From Alkalimarinus coralli (GTDB taxonomy: Bacteria > Pseudomonadota > Gammaproteobacteria > Pseudomonadales > Oleiphilaceae), in the NCBI RefSeq assembly GCF_023650515.1, contig NZ_CP096016.1, forward strand, positions 986,513-1,050,512: DNA of 64,000 nucleotides. The letters run 5' to 3'. Below, one piece after another: positions 17,364 through 26,931 of the stretch; the first letter of the stretch is position 1, and each line of letters starts with the position of its first letter. A program made the position numbers and the translations under genes. The notes under the pieces were generated by a model, which was not told where the DNA came from, did not search any database, and saw nothing but the letters and a program-made list of their open reading frames with translations.

Positions 17364-17508
17364 CTGAAGTATCCTGAAAGAGATAGGGAAGCGGGCAAGT
17401 ATACCATTGATCGTTTCTTCCGCGCAGCGAAAGCGACAGAACGTACCGACATTTATGTCTGTGTGGAGCAATGTGCGGAATAAGTAGTAGGCCTGGGGTC
17501 ATGTCATA

Positions 17509-17691
17509 TTAAAAGTCTCGTTGTAGCCAGCTATCACCATCCTGGGCTCTGCGCCCTAACAATTGGCGTCGGTCTATCTTTTCTGGTTCAAAACGAACGC
17601 TGGTGCGCCTTTCTTCCAGCACCCTCCGATGGCTCATGCGTCGCTCTATGCCTCTATATTCCGGGTCTTTAGCCTCAAATATTGCTCGCAT
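17509..17691 (-). CDS. Small Arg-rich conserved-type protein of unknown function (60 residues)
   Basis: The 60-residue protein is unusually rich in Arg (RGIERRMSHRRVLEERRT, IDRRQLLGRRAQDG), has no signal or membrane segment, and starts with MRAIFEAKDPEYRG. A GGAG site lies eight bases before the ATG. I recall similar small Arg-rich proteins in other marine gammaproteobacteria, but cannot name a family. The regularly spaced basic and acidic residues suggest helices that might bind nucleic acid. That is inference. Confidence 0.65.
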   Translation of the reverse strand: MRAIFEAKDPEYRGIERRMSHRRVLEERRTSVRFEPEKIDRRQLLGRRAQDGDSWLQRDF

Positions 17692-17970
17692 AATCAGTTC
17701 TCCGGTTCACCTCAGTGCTTCCAGCAAAATGTTATATGCAATAAGTCTAGTTTAGTACGGGGGTATTTCTTATACATGTTCGCTATAACTATTTTTTAAA
17801 ACAGTTATTACCGTCATTAATCGCGTGGCGGCGGCCGCTCATCGATGATGTTAAGCTATAGAGCCATTGATACAGGCTTTAGGGTAAGAGTGATAGATAA
17901 GCCAGGTGGTTTCTATTATGATGCGGCTATTATAAAACAGCAAAGAGCCAAAACCTGCGACAGTAAGCTT

Positions 17971-18582
17971 ATGAAACTACAAGAAGCCACACAGCTGATT
18001 AATAGCTTTTGCTCCACCGAGCGCCTCCGCTCAGTGAGCGATTCTTCGGTACGAAAGGCGTTGGAACAAGAAAGGTCGATAACGTTCCCTCCTGAGCTTA
18101 AGGCGTATATCGATACCGTTTGTCCAATAGCACATACGGCTTTTGAGAGTGTGGGATACCCGGTAGACATTATCTCTAAAAGCGAAATGTCGTGGAATAT
18201 GCCTGGCTATAACAGAAATGCTGTGACGGGCAAGCCAATTGCCAGTTGGAATGATGCATGGTTTTTAATCGCCAACGAAGGGGGTGACCCTATCATTGTC
18301 AAGCTGGATGAGCATAGCGACTCTTCCACTGTGTACAGTGCAATGCAAGGGGCTGGGCCATGGGAGTTCTGCCCGATAGCAGACTCTATTGGTCAGTTTT
18401 TGCTGTGTGCTGCTGCAGTAGAGCACGCATTAAACTTTCCGGGTATTGATGAACCGTTGGATGAGGACTTTAATCTTGCGCCGCAGGCTGCTCAGTGGTT
18501 GTTTCCCTTTATCAAGAAGCATGCTGAAGCCTATTACGATGAATGGCTGTCGGTATTCGAAAACTACCTGGATGTTGTTTAG
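17971..18582 (+). CDS. SMI1/KNR4 (SUKH) family protein
   Basis: The protein of about 203 residues carries a SUKH-type fold: ITFPPELKAYIDTV at the start of the domain, WFLIANEGGDPIIVKLDE in the middle with the family Gly-Asp pattern, and GPWEFCPIADSIGQFL. SUKH proteins are best known as immunity proteins to polymorphic toxins and as scaffolds; no toxin gene lies beside it. An alternative start at 17845 gives a 245-residue protein, but the extra N-terminus lacks family character. Neither start has a strong ribosome-binding site. The gene is a single unit. Confidence 0.65.
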   Translation: MKLQEATQLINSFCSTERLRSVSDSSVRKALEQERSITFPPELKAYIDTVCPIAHTAFESVGYPVDIISKSEMSWNMPGYNRNAVTGKPIASWNDAWFLIANEGGDPIIVKLDEHSDSSTVYSAMQGAGPWEFCPIADSIGQFLLCAAAVEHALNFPGIDEPLDEDFNLAPQAAQWLFPFIKKHAEAYYDEWLSVFENYLDVV

Positions 18583-18719
18583 CCATCGTCGGATTAACTG
18601 TAGTAGAGGGGGCTTGATAGCCATTTCTGCGTTACCTCTCAACCATTATCGCTAATGCTGTCTACAAACTGAAAGGCGCGATCTGATATTGTGCCACCTT
18701 AAAAATAACAGGGGATAAA

Positions 18720-19559
18720 ATGATGGAACAAAAAATACAAGAATTATGGAGTGTTATCGAAGCGCAGGTCGCGCTCTATGGCGGGCGAGTCGTTTTGGCA
18801 TTGGTTGCGCTCATTGTCGGGTGGTGGCTTGTTAATAAAATAAGCTCGCTTGTGGATCGCTCTCTCCACGCCAATATGCCCGATGAAACACTGGTAAAGT
18901 TCCTATCAAGTGCTTTTGAAATATCAATTAAAGTGCTGTTGGTGATCAGTGTTGCGTCTATAGTTGGCATTGAAACAACGTCCTTTATCGCGGTTATTGG
19001 TGCTGCCGGGCTGGCTGTTGGCTTAGCCCTTCAAGGAAGTTTGTCGAATTTTGCAGGCGGTGTGATGGTGCTGATATTCCGCCCCATTCAAGTGGGTGAA
19101 TATATTGAAGCCGCAGGTTATGAGGGCATCGTTCAGGATATTGGCATATTCGTCACAACGTTATTAACCTTTGATGAGCGGACAATTATTATACCCAACG
19201 GCCCGTTGGCGAACGGAAGCATTGTTAACTACTCTCGTCATGAAACCCGTGCAGTTGAGGTGTCTATTGGCATTTCGTACTCGGATGACATTAAAGCGGC
19301 GAAACAGGCAATGGAGCAGGTGCTAGAAAATGACGCACGTATTTTAAAAGATAAAAACAACGTTGTTGCTGTGACTGATTTAGGTGAAAGCTCAGTCGAT
19401 TTTCTAGTGCGAGCATTTGTTAAAAATGAAGATTACTGGAGTTTCTTCTTCGATGCGCGAGCACTACTGAAAGAGGCTGTAGAGTCAGCCGGTGCGACGA
19501 TACCATTCCCACAACGGGATGTGCACATGTTTACTCACGAGAAAGAGGTGAACGCTTAA
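18720..19559 (+). CDS. mscS: Small-conductance mechanosensitive channel
   Basis: The 279-residue protein matches MscS in length and layout. It has three N-terminal membrane helices (about residues 20-40, 65-85 and 90-125). The pore-lining TM3 contains AVIGAAGLAVGLALQGSLSN, with the Gly/Ala packing and the Q-G-S end typical of the family. The cytoplasmic beta domain (PIQVGEYIEAAGYEG, IIIPNGPLANGSIVNYSRH) and the C-terminal alpha/beta domain follow. It releases solutes on sudden loss of external osmolarity. An AGGGG site precedes the ATG, and a terminator follows. Confidence 0.92.
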   Translation: MMEQKIQELWSVIEAQVALYGGRVVLALVALIVGWWLVNKISSLVDRSLHANMPDETLVKFLSSAFEISIKVLLVISVASIVGIETTSFIAVIGAAGLAVGLALQGSLSNFAGGVMVLIFRPIQVGEYIEAAGYEGIVQDIGIFVTTLLTFDERTIIIPNGPLANGSIVNYSRHETRAVEVSIGISYSDDIKAAKQAMEQVLENDARILKDKNNVVAVTDLGESSVDFLVRAFVKNEDYWSFFFDARALLKEAVESAGATIPFPQRDVHMFTHEKEVNA

Positions 19560-19588
19560 TAAACGCCCAATCTTAGAAATTACATATT

Positions 19589-19616
19589 AAAGGGGCCTTG
19601 CTTCATGGCCCCTTTT
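19589..19616 (+). terminator. Rho-independent terminator after mscS
   Basis: AAAGGGGCC (19589-19597 region) pairs with GGCCCCTTT (19607-19615), followed by a short T-rich tail. Confidence 0.8.
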
Positions 19617-19694
19617 ATTGAATATGCTCTCAGTTAGAATGCTTCATTCGTTTCAAACCCAGCAAACCTATATGACAATGTCACGAGCCTGCAT

Positions 19695-22205
19695 TTGTTA
19701 CCTATAACCGATATCTTACCCCGCGTTTCGCGTTGTTTATCTACTTCTAACAACCTTGTGCTCCAAGCAGAACCCGGTGCGGGAAAGTCAACCGCTTTGC
19801 CTTTAAGCCTTATCGATGCGGAGTGGTTAGGCGATAAAAAAATTGTGATGCTAGAGCCCCGCCGAGTAGCAGCAAAATCAATTGCATATTATTTGGCAAA
19901 GCAGCTAGCTGAAAAGGTCGGTGAGCGAGTTGGTTATCAAGTAAAAAATGATAGAAAAGTATCTAAAAACACTCGGCTGGAAATTGTCACCGAGGGTGTA
20001 TTAACCAAACGGCTACAGAATGACCCCGAACTCTCTGATGTCGGCTTGGTCATTTTTGATGAAGTCCATGAGCGTTCCCTTCATACCGACTTGGCCTTGA
20101 TGCTATCGCTGGAGGTTCAGCAAACGCTTCGTGACGATCTGAAGCTGTTAGTTATGTCCGCTACAATCGATACGGATGCAATATCAGCCTACTTGGGCGG
20201 GGCAGAGGTTATTAAGTGCCCCGGTCGAGCTTACCCGGTTAGCGTAGAATACATTGAACGTGGTAACCGAGACTTATGCGTCGAGGTGGTTAATGCTCTG
20301 AACTCGGTATTAGCCTCCGGTAACAAGGGAGATACGCTTGTTTTTCTAGCAGGGCAGGCAGATATAAAGCGGTGTATGGGGGAGGCCGAGAAAGCATTTC
20401 AAAGCCAGAGCAATCTGGTTTTTTTGCCGCTGTATGGAGGTCTTTCCATTGAGCAGCAGGAGAGGGCGTTATTGCCAGATCCAAATGGTAAGCGGCGTGT
20501 GATCTTTACCACCAATATCGCAGAGACAAGTTTAACCATTGAGGGTGTCACCAGCGTTATTGATAGCGGGCTAGAGAAAATTTCAGTTTATGACCCTATT
20601 AGTTGTATGACCCGGCTCGATACAACGTATATCTCAAAAGCGTCTGCGGATCAGAGAAAGGGGCGAGCTGGCCGATTGCAAGCAGGCCATTGCATCAGGT
20701 TATGGCGTCAGTCTAAACACCACTCACTCAGAGAGTATCAAGGCGAGGAGATACTCTCTGCCGACTTAACAGGGTTAGTGCTGGAGCTTCACGTATGGGG
20801 GCAGCACGACTATCAGTCAATAAACTGGTTGACACCGCCGCCTCTGCCACACTTTGAGTCGGCTAAACAGCTCTTGATCTCTTTAGGGCTAATTGGTGAA
20901 TCAGGACGCGCCACATCTACCGGAGTTAAGGCGTCACAGCTTGGTGTAAGCCCAAGGCTGGCTGCCATGTTATTGCTGGCGGAGAAACCAATCGATGCAT
21001 CTATTGCTTGCGAACTCTCGGCACTGCTGTCTGAAAGTGACATTTTTTATGGTCGACAGGGTGTTGATATTGTTGAGCGTTTAGTTGCGCTTCAGGACTA
21101 TAAGGCAGACAAAAAATCAGCCATGGAGTCTTGGCCGCTGAAAAGGGCTGTGATTGAGCAGGTGTTGGCGACGTCGAAATCGATAAAAGGCCACCTGGGG
21201 TTGCCAACTAAAACAGCGAGCTACTCATTGGCTGAGTTGCAGGGTAGAGCAGGAAGACTGCTGCTAACCGCTTACCCGGATCGTCTGGCTAAGCGGCGCA
21301 CCATTAACTCTGGCCGATATCAGCTTTCGAATGGGAGGGGGGTATTGTTATTTGAGGATGATTCCCTTTTTAATGCCGACTGGTTAGTTGTTTGTGACTG
21401 CAATGCGCATAAAAAAGAAGGGCATATCTTCAGTGCATCGCCCGTCAGTTTGCGGGATATTGATGAAACGGTAGGACACAGGGCTGTCGAAGAGGATGTT
21501 TATCGGTTAGATGACAAAAAACAGGGTATCGTCGGGAGAAGAATTTCTCGATATCAAGCGCTTACCCTACGCTCTCAAGCCCTATCGGAAGTACCTTCTG
21601 ATGCCTTTCAAAAATGCATTAAGAGCCTGTTTGACTCAGAGGGGCTCAGCATTCTTAACTGGACTGAAAAATGTCAGGCCTGGTTGGCACGGGTCGCTTG
21701 GTTAGGTGATGCCATCGATGGGTTTCCAGTATTATCCGAACGCATGTTGGTTCAGTCTGTTGATCAGTGGCTGTTGCCGTATATTCCTTATGTAAAGAGT
21801 TTGGCACAACTGAAAAATGTAGATGTTTATGAGTTAGTGACAGGAACACTCTCCTGGGAAGAACAACAGCTGTTAGAGCGAGAAGCCCCTGCGGTTTATA
21901 TTACCCCCAGCGGTAAAAAGATAAATATCGTCTATGATCGAAATAGTGGCCCAACGGTTTCAGTGCGGTTACAGGAAATGTTTGGAGAGCTAGAGTCGCC
22001 AAGAGTGGGTGGCGACTCAGTTCCGATCAGGTTTGAACTACTTTCCCCGGCACAGCGTCCAATTCAGACCACAAGTGACCTGGCAAATTTCTGGAATACG
22101 TCTTACTTTGATGTAGCCAAAGAGATGCGAGGTAAATACCCTAGACACCGATGGCCAGAAAAGCCCCTTATAGAAAAACCAGGGCACTCGATAAAGCGTA
22201 GATAG
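19695..22205 (+). CDS. hrpB: ATP-dependent RNA helicase HrpB
   Basis: The 836-residue DEAH/RHA-family helicase has Walker A GAGKST (near residue 32), LEPRRVAAKS (motif Ia), DEVHERSLH (motif II), SATID (motif III), TNIAETSLTIEGV (motif V) and DQRKGRAGRLQAGHCIRLW (motif VI), then the C-terminal HrpB domain. Its length matches E. coli HrpB, whose exact RNA role is unclear. The frame starts at TTG (19695); upstream ATGs are in other frames. The start is therefore non-canonical, with no strong ribosome-binding site. It converges on the DUF3108 gene. Confidence 0.9.
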   Translation: MLPITDILPRVSRCLSTSNNLVLQAEPGAGKSTALPLSLIDAEWLGDKKIVMLEPRRVAAKSIAYYLAKQLAEKVGERVGYQVKNDRKVSKNTRLEIVTEGVLTKRLQNDPELSDVGLVIFDEVHERSLHTDLALMLSLEVQQTLRDDLKLLVMSATIDTDAISAYLGGAEVIKCPGRAYPVSVEYIERGNRDLCVEVVNALNSVLASGNKGDTLVFLAGQADIKRCMGEAEKAFQSQSNLVFLPLYGGLSIEQQERALLPDPNGKRRVIFTTNIAETSLTIEGVTSVIDSGLEKISVYDPISCMTRLDTTYISKASADQRKGRAGRLQAGHCIRLWRQSKHHSLREYQGEEILSADLTGLVLELHVWGQHDYQSINWLTPPPLPHFESAKQLLISLGLIGESGRATSTGVKASQLGVSPRLAAMLLLAEKPIDASIACELSALLSESDIFYGRQGVDIVERLVALQDYKADKKSAMESWPLKRAVIEQVLATSKSIKGHLGLPTKTASYSLAELQGRAGRLLLTAYPDRLAKRRTINSGRYQLSNGRGVLLFEDDSLFNADWLVVCDCNAHKKEGHIFSASPVSLRDIDETVGHRAVEEDVYRLDDKKQGIVGRRISRYQALTLRSQALSEVPSDAFQKCIKSLFDSEGLSILNWTEKCQAWLARVAWLGDAIDGFPVLSERMLVQSVDQWLLPYIPYVKSLAQLKNVDVYELVTGTLSWEEQQLLEREAPAVYITPSGKKINIVYDRNSGPTVSVRLQEMFGELESPRVGGDSVPIRFELLSPAQRPIQTTSDLANFWNTSYFDVAKEMRGKYPRHRWPEKPLIEKPGHSIKRR

Positions 22206-22258
22206 TGAACGTTTGGTTTACCTGCTTTAGGGTTGGTGAGCTATTGGGTGACTGATAG

Positions 22259-22981
22259 CTATCGAGAAATGGAACGCGCGCTTTCTATGTTAATTTCATA
22301 CCTTTCACCGTCAGCCTCTACCTGGATCAGCTTGACCAGAAGGTAGTCCCACTCTTTGGCAAACCATAATGTACTATCCCGTTTGCTTGACTCCGAACGC
22401 ACCTTTTTGACGACTGTTGCTGTTACTTCTCCCAACTCTGTATCAAGGGTCTCTTCGCCCAATATTTCAAATTGAAATGTCTTTAGGCGCCCTCCATCTG
22501 CGACGTGGTAGGTCAAGTCCTGCTTGCCTGCCATGAGGTCTAGTTTGATCTGGAGCTGATAGCCCAATTTATCAAGTGCACGGTCAGGGATACCCATAGA
22601 CCAGGGCACACCTTGAACATCATTTAATACTTTATTCTCTTTCCAATTGAACTCTAAGGTCGCTCGGCGGTTGCTGACGGCCCATCCGCTACGCTTGTAG
22701 TGGTATGAGATAGGTGTGACTGTTTTTCCGTCCCATTGAAAGTAGACCGACTCGTTGATGTCTGCAAAAAAAGAGTCGACGTTGAACCGATAACGCCAAA
22801 TATCTTGTGATAATTGAATCAGTGTGTGGGTTGCCGTTCCGCTGATAGGTACACCATTTTTATATGATGCGCTGTATTGGGCTACGTTTGGTTTGAGTTC
22901 AACTGGGTATAGTGCAGTTGAGACAAGCAACAGCAGTATCGATATCAGCTTTTTAGAGCAGGGGTGTGTTATTCGTCTCAT
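22259..22981 (-). CDS. DUF3108 family exported protein
   Basis: The 240-residue protein has an N-terminal signal peptide (basic MRRITHPCSKK followed by LISILLLLVSTALY) and a mature, beta-rich domain with the DUF3108 features YSASYKNGVPISGTATHTL, a YHYKRSGWA segment and the closing RYEINIESAR. Function is unknown, and members are exported. In pseudomonads and relatives a DUF3108 gene sits directly downstream of purN as here, which supports the family assignment. It lies 284 bp after the purN stop, beyond a terminator, so it probably has its own promoter. Confidence 0.85.
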   Translation of the reverse strand: MRRITHPCSKKLISILLLLVSTALYPVELKPNVAQYSASYKNGVPISGTATHTLIQLSQDIWRYRFNVDSFFADINESVYFQWDGKTVTPISYHYKRSGWAVSNRRATLEFNWKENKVLNDVQGVPWSMGIPDRALDKLGYQLQIKLDLMAGKQDLTYHVADGGRLKTFQFEILGEETLDTELGEVTATVVKKVRSESSKRDSTLWFAKEWDYLLVKLIQVEADGERYEINIESARSISR

Positions 22982-23086
22982 CAGAAGATAAAAAACCTTT
23001 GGGGGAGACCTGTGTATTCATTCGTAGTGTGTTTGTTCGCCTTTTGATATCACGTTAATCGTTTTCAGTTCCGGCTTCAAGAAAAT

Positions 23087-23190
23087 AAATGACTGCCACG
23101 GGATGAGCGCTTTTAATGACTGTCACAGAATGGATGGAGCTTTGGGGGGGCGTGTTGAGACTAGCTTAGGAGAGAGACTAGCTTACGGGT
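23087..23190. repeat. Imperfect tandem duplications between DUF3108 and purN
   Basis: AATGACTG-CAC occurs twice about 28 bp apart (near 23087 and 23114), and GAGACTAGCTTA occurs exactly twice with a 17-bp period (23157-23168 and 23174-23185). Neither has an obvious function. Confidence 0.6.
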
Positions 23191-23215
23191 GAGTGTTAAG
23201 ATCAACTTATGAAGA

Positions 23216-23245
23216 AAAAAACAAAGCCCCTTGAGGTCGGGGCTT
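23216..23245 (-). terminator. Rho-independent terminator after purN
   Basis: Read on the minus strand, AAGCCCC pairs with GGGGCTT (plus-strand 23224-23230 and 23239-23245), followed by a long T run, 21 bp past the purN stop. Confidence 0.85.
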
Positions 23246-23265
23246 GGCGTGTGTTTTCTGGCTGC

Positions 23266-23931
23266 TTAGTCAGTATCACCACTTTGGTGTTGCTGGCCAG
23301 ATTCAGAAAGTACGTTGTGATCAAGAAAGGCCTGGTTATCTGTCATCTTTAACCGGCCCTGGGCAAACCACTTAATGGCGCGTGGGTAGATTTGATGCTC
23401 TTGAATGAGTACTTTTTTGGCCAGTGACTCCGGGGTTTCGTCATCACTGATTGAAACTCTGGCCTGGAGTACGTTAGGCCCTCCATCAAGTTCCTCTGTA
23501 ACAAAATGAACAGTCACTCCATGCTCGGCGTCTCCAGCCTCAATCGCTCGCTGGTGAGTATGAAGGCCCCGATACTTAGGCAGCAATGACGGGTGTATGT
23601 TTAGCATACGCCCGCTGTAATGCCTGACGAACTCTGGCGTAAGGATTCTCATGAACCCTGCTAATACCACGAGGTCTGGGGCGTATTGGTCAATCGTTTT
23701 TTGAAGTGCTTGATCGAAGGCTTCTCTACTATCAAAGCCCTTGTGAGAAACCACCTCGGTAACAAGGCCCGCATCAGCGGCCCTTGTCAGCCCGAAAGCA
23801 TCTTCTTTGTTACAGATAACCGCTTTAATGCGTGCCGGTAAGGTACCGTTTTGAGTGGCATCTATAATGGCTTGCAGGTTTGACCCGCTGCCGGAAATAA
23901 GAACGACCAGTGAGATTTCCGGTTGACTCAT
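23266..23931 (-). CDS. purN: Phosphoribosylglycinamide formyltransferase
   Basis: The 221-residue enzyme transfers a formyl group from 10-formyl-tetrahydrofolate to GAR in purine synthesis. SGSGSNLQAI near the start binds the phosphate of the substrate. The catalytic set is Asn/His/Asp within RMLNIHPSLLPKYRG (Asn and His) and GVTVHFVTEELDGGP (Asp). The gene starts at the last base of the purM stop (TAATG overlap), so the two are translationally coupled. The tail after the family domain is slightly extended and polar. Confidence 0.96.
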   Translation of the reverse strand: MSQPEISLVVLISGSGSNLQAIIDATQNGTLPARIKAVICNKEDAFGLTRAADAGLVTEVVSHKGFDSREAFDQALQKTIDQYAPDLVVLAGFMRILTPEFVRHYSGRMLNIHPSLLPKYRGLHTHQRAIEAGDAEHGVTVHFVTEELDGGPNVLQARVSISDDETPESLAKKVLIQEHQIYPRAIKWFAQGRLKMTDNQAFLDHNVLSESGQQHQSGDTD

Positions 23932-24989
23932 TAAGCGTTCAATCCTTTCAGTTCGACTTGCTCTTCACCTGCTTGTGCAGTGGCGATGGTGCCGATAATC
24001 CAAGGTGATTCATTTTCGGCTTTGAGTATTGATATCGCTGTTTCTGCACTTTCAGAAGGAACCACAAGTACCATGCCTACACCACAGTTGAGTGTGCGGT
24101 ACATCTCACGAGTTTCAACATTGCCTTTTTCTTGCAACCACTTGAATACGGCAGGCATTTCCCAGCTGGCGGTATCGATGACCGCCTTAGTACCTTCTGG
24201 AAGAACGCGAGGGATATTTTCTAACAACCCGCCGCCGGTAATGTGTGAAAGGGCGTTAACCTGGCTGTCTTTTATCAGTTTGAGTAGTGGTTTAACGTAA
24301 ATGCGCGTTGGCTCCATCAACGCATTGGCTAGAGGCTTGCCACCCACTTCTTCGTTTAAGTCTGCATTTGATACTTCGATGATCTTTCTGATTAACGAGT
24401 AGCCGTTTGAATGCGGGCCTGATGATGGCAGGCCGATCAAGGTATCGCCTGCGGCAACATTACTGCCGTCAATCAGTTCGTCTTTTTCTGCAATACCGAC
24501 ACAGAAGCCAGCCAGGTCGTAATCTCCACCGTCATACATCCCTGGCATTTCGGCTGTTTCGCCACCCACCAGTGACGCGCCTGCCAGCTCACAACCTGCT
24601 CCAATACCTTCAACAACCTGTGCGGCAACGTCTACATCAAGCTTGCCGGTTGCATAGTAATCGAGAAAGAACAGAGGCTCAGCACCCGCGACGATTAAAT
24701 CATTGACGCACATGGCAACAAGGTCAATACCAATGGTATCGTGTTGTTTTAAATCCATCGCCAGACGAAGCTTCGTCCCGACCCCGTCAGTGCCTGAAAT
24801 GAGCACGGGCTGCTTATAACCGGTGGGTAATTCAAACAGCGCACCAAACCCGCCGAGTCCAGCCATGACTTCAGGGCGACGTGTTTTCTTGGCAACACCT
24901 TTAATGCGTTCAACCAGTGCATTTCCGGCATCTATATCAACACCGGCATCTTTGTAGCTTAAGGACTGTGTTTCTGGCTTGTCTGTCAT
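23931..24989 (-). CDS. purM: Phosphoribosylformylglycinamidine cyclo-ligase (AIR synthetase)
   Basis: The 352-residue enzyme closes the imidazole ring to give AIR. Motifs include [13 protein letters not shown] at the start, [21 protein letters not shown] (ATP-binding), [34 protein letters not shown] and [16 protein letters not shown]. The ATG at MTDKPETQ is used; an upstream start nine codons earlier is in the open frame but lacks family sequence. It forms a purMN operon with a one-base overlap and diverges from the DUF2066 gene. Confidence 0.96.
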   Translation of the reverse strand: MTDKPETQSLSYKDAGVDIDAGNALVERIKGVAKKTRRPEVMAGLGGFGALFELPTGYKQPVLISGTDGVGTKLRLAMDLKQHDTIGIDLVAMCVNDLIVAGAEPLFFLDYYATGKLDVDVAAQVVEGIGAGCELAGASLVGGETAEMPGMYDGGDYDLAGFCVGIAEKDELIDGSNVAAGDTLIGLPSSGPHSNGYSLIRKIIEVSNADLNEEVGGKPLANALMEPTRIYVKPLLKLIKDSQVNALSHITGGGLLENIPRVLPEGTKAVIDTASWEMPAVFKWLQEKGNVETREMYRTLNCGVGMVLVVPSESAETAISILKAENESPWIIGTIATAQAGEEQVELKGLNA

Positions 24990-25145
24990 TGGTTTCTCGA
25001 CTGTGGTTATAAACAATAATTCCAGGCAACAGATTTAGGCAAATCTGAAAGCGCGGTATTTTAGCAGGTGACGAATAGAACAGCCAACGTAGGAACAAAT
25101 GTTTTATTGGTGTATTATCCCTATTCAATTAGGTTGTGCTTATTT

Positions 25146-26318
25146 ATGGATGTTGATTTGAAAATTGTTATTAACGAATATCTAATAAAAACATTGGGTA
25201 AGCTGGTATTTATCGCGTCACTTCTATCTTTTTCCGGTTTTCTGTCTGCGGCCCAGGTTAGTGGCCTGTACCAGGCTGATGTTTTGGTGAGCTCTCAAAG
25301 TGAAAAAGAGCGCCAAGAGGCATTTAATTTGGCGCTGCAAGAAGTCTTGGTCAGGGTTTCAGGCAAAGTATCTGTACTTGATAACAGCCAATTAATGGAC
25401 CTCGCCAAAAAGCCAGACCCGTTTGTTCAGAAGTTCAGTTATGAGAAAGCAGGCGATAGTTTAAGCCCGGTAGATCTGTCTACCGATGCGGCGAAGCGCC
25501 AGCTCGCTCAATCGGGCTCGCGAGGCACTTATGCAATAAGTATTATGTTTTCCCGGCTAGCAGTGAGTCAGGCGCTCAAGCAATATGGTGAACCGGTGTG
25601 GGGCGGTAATCGTCCTTCCGTGCTCGTTTGGCTGGCGTCAGATGGCCAGGGTAAGCGATCTATTCTAAGTGTCAAAGATCAGTCTTCATTGTCTTCTGCA
25701 ATCAAGAAGGCGGCTCAAATAAGAGGCGTGCCTCTTTTTCTGCCGTCCATGGATGACCAGGACAAGGCTGCTGTTAATTCTTCGGATATTTGGGGGCTAT
25801 TTCTTGATTCGTTGAAAGAACCCTCAGCACGCTATAGCGCTGACTCGATCCTGGTGACTCGGTTAACTCGAGCAGATGGGGGTGGATGGTCAGGGCAGTG
25901 GGTCTTCGAGCTAAAAGGGTTTGTCTATAATGGTGAAGTTAAGGGGCAGACATTAGACGAAAGTGCCCTGACGTTGATGGGGTATATTGCTGAAATTCTG
26001 GCAGAACGCTATGCGATACTAGGGGGCGACAGCTCTCTGAATAGTGAAGTAGAGCTGGAGATAAGTGCGATTAAAACCATGGAAGACTATGTGGGCGCTA
26101 CACGTTATATCAATGCGTTACCACCGGTGAGTAGCGCGCAATTGAGTTGGGTTAAAGGCGACAAAATACGCTTTAGTATCACGCTTAATGGTTATCTAGA
26201 GCAACTATTGCAGCATATTGAGCTGGACACACTACTCTCGGAAGAGATATCGCAGTCCTTTAACGTGGAAGATAGCACCAAGCTTTACTATCGTTGGACA
26301 AAACAGAGTGCTTTGTAA
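25146..26318 (+). CDS. DUF2066 family exported protein
   Basis: The protein of about 390 residues has a signal-like hydrophobic segment (LVFIASLLSFSGFLSAAQ) and the DUF2066 domain beginning with VSGLYQADVLVSSQSEKERQEAFNLALQEVLVRVSGK. The function is unknown. In pseudomonads and relatives this gene stands between purM (divergent) and hda, exactly as here. The ATG at 25146 is preferred because it leads into the signal sequence; the open frame extends 26 codons upstream with no ribosome-binding site. The next gene lies 37 bp downstream and is probably in the same operon. Confidence 0.85.
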   Translation: MDVDLKIVINEYLIKTLGKLVFIASLLSFSGFLSAAQVSGLYQADVLVSSQSEKERQEAFNLALQEVLVRVSGKVSVLDNSQLMDLAKKPDPFVQKFSYEKAGDSLSPVDLSTDAAKRQLAQSGSRGTYAISIMFSRLAVSQALKQYGEPVWGGNRPSVLVWLASDGQGKRSILSVKDQSSLSSAIKKAAQIRGVPLFLPSMDDQDKAAVNSSDIWGLFLDSLKEPSARYSADSILVTRLTRADGGGWSGQWVFELKGFVYNGEVKGQTLDESALTLMGYIAEILAERYAILGGDSSLNSEVELEISAIKTMEDYVGATRYINALPPVSSAQLSWVKGDKIRFSITLNGYLEQLLQHIELDTLLSEEISQSFNVEDSTKLYYRWTKQSAL

Positions 26319-26355
26319 ATAAGCGGGTCGGGGAATAAACAGGAATGTTTTATTT

Positions 26356-26922
26356 ATGCTTTTAGAGTGGCGTCATATTCCTAACTTGTTGACATTCCTG
26401 CGGATCATTTTAGTGATTCCATTTGCCGCATGTCTGTACTTTGAATACTTTAAACAGGCATTAATTTTATTCTTTATTGCAGGGCTGTCAGACGGCGTAG
26501 ACGGCTTTCTGGCGAGAACCTTTCACTGGAAGTCACGCTTCGGCGCAATAGCAGACCCCTTGGCCGACAAACTCTTGCTGGTGACCGCTTATGTGATGTT
26601 AACCATTACAGGGCACCTTCCTCTTTGGCTTACCGCATTGGTATTTGGTAGAGATATTATTATTGTGAGCAGCGCGCTTATCTATCACTACTGGATTGGG
26701 GCCTATGAGATGAAGCCTTCTGTGCTGGGAAAAATGAATACGTTTGTTCAAATCGTGTACGTGCTGGTTGTCGTGGTCTCATTGTCGGGTATTGAAATGC
26801 CTGACGCTGTACTTCACTATGGCGTTTGGGGTGTCGCTGTACTTGCAGTGCTGAGCTGTGCTCAGTATGCCTACGTTTGGGGCCGTAAAGCTTATATTCA
26901 CCGGAAATCTATTAAGGCTTGA
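26356..26922 (+). CDS. CDP-alcohol phosphatidyltransferase family protein (PgsA-like)
   Basis: The 188-residue membrane protein has the full CDP-alcohol phosphotransferase signature at about residues 52-80: DG-FL-AR-x8-G-AIA-D-PLA-D, the eight catalytic and metal-binding residues of the family. About six membrane helices are present. It may synthesise phosphatidylglycerophosphate or another CDP-diacylglycerol-derived lipid. A second, classical pgsA probably exists elsewhere, so the exact headgroup is uncertain. It lies between DUF2066 and hda and ends nine bases before hda. Confidence 0.88.
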   Translation: MLLEWRHIPNLLTFLRIILVIPFAACLYFEYFKQALILFFIAGLSDGVDGFLARTFHWKSRFGAIADPLADKLLLVTAYVMLTITGHLPLWLTALVFGRDIIIVSSALIYHYWIGAYEMKPSVLGKMNTFVQIVYVLVVVVSLSGIEMPDAVLHYGVWGVAVLAVLSCAQYAYVWGRKAYIHRKSIKA

Positions 26923-26931
26923 TTGTTTTAT

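Noticed and set aside
17830-17850. NotI and ClaI-like sites in a G+C-rich run, suggesting vector sequence
   Set aside because: The run is only about 20 bp, the flanks are ordinary, and similar GCGGCCGC-like runs occur inside pepA.
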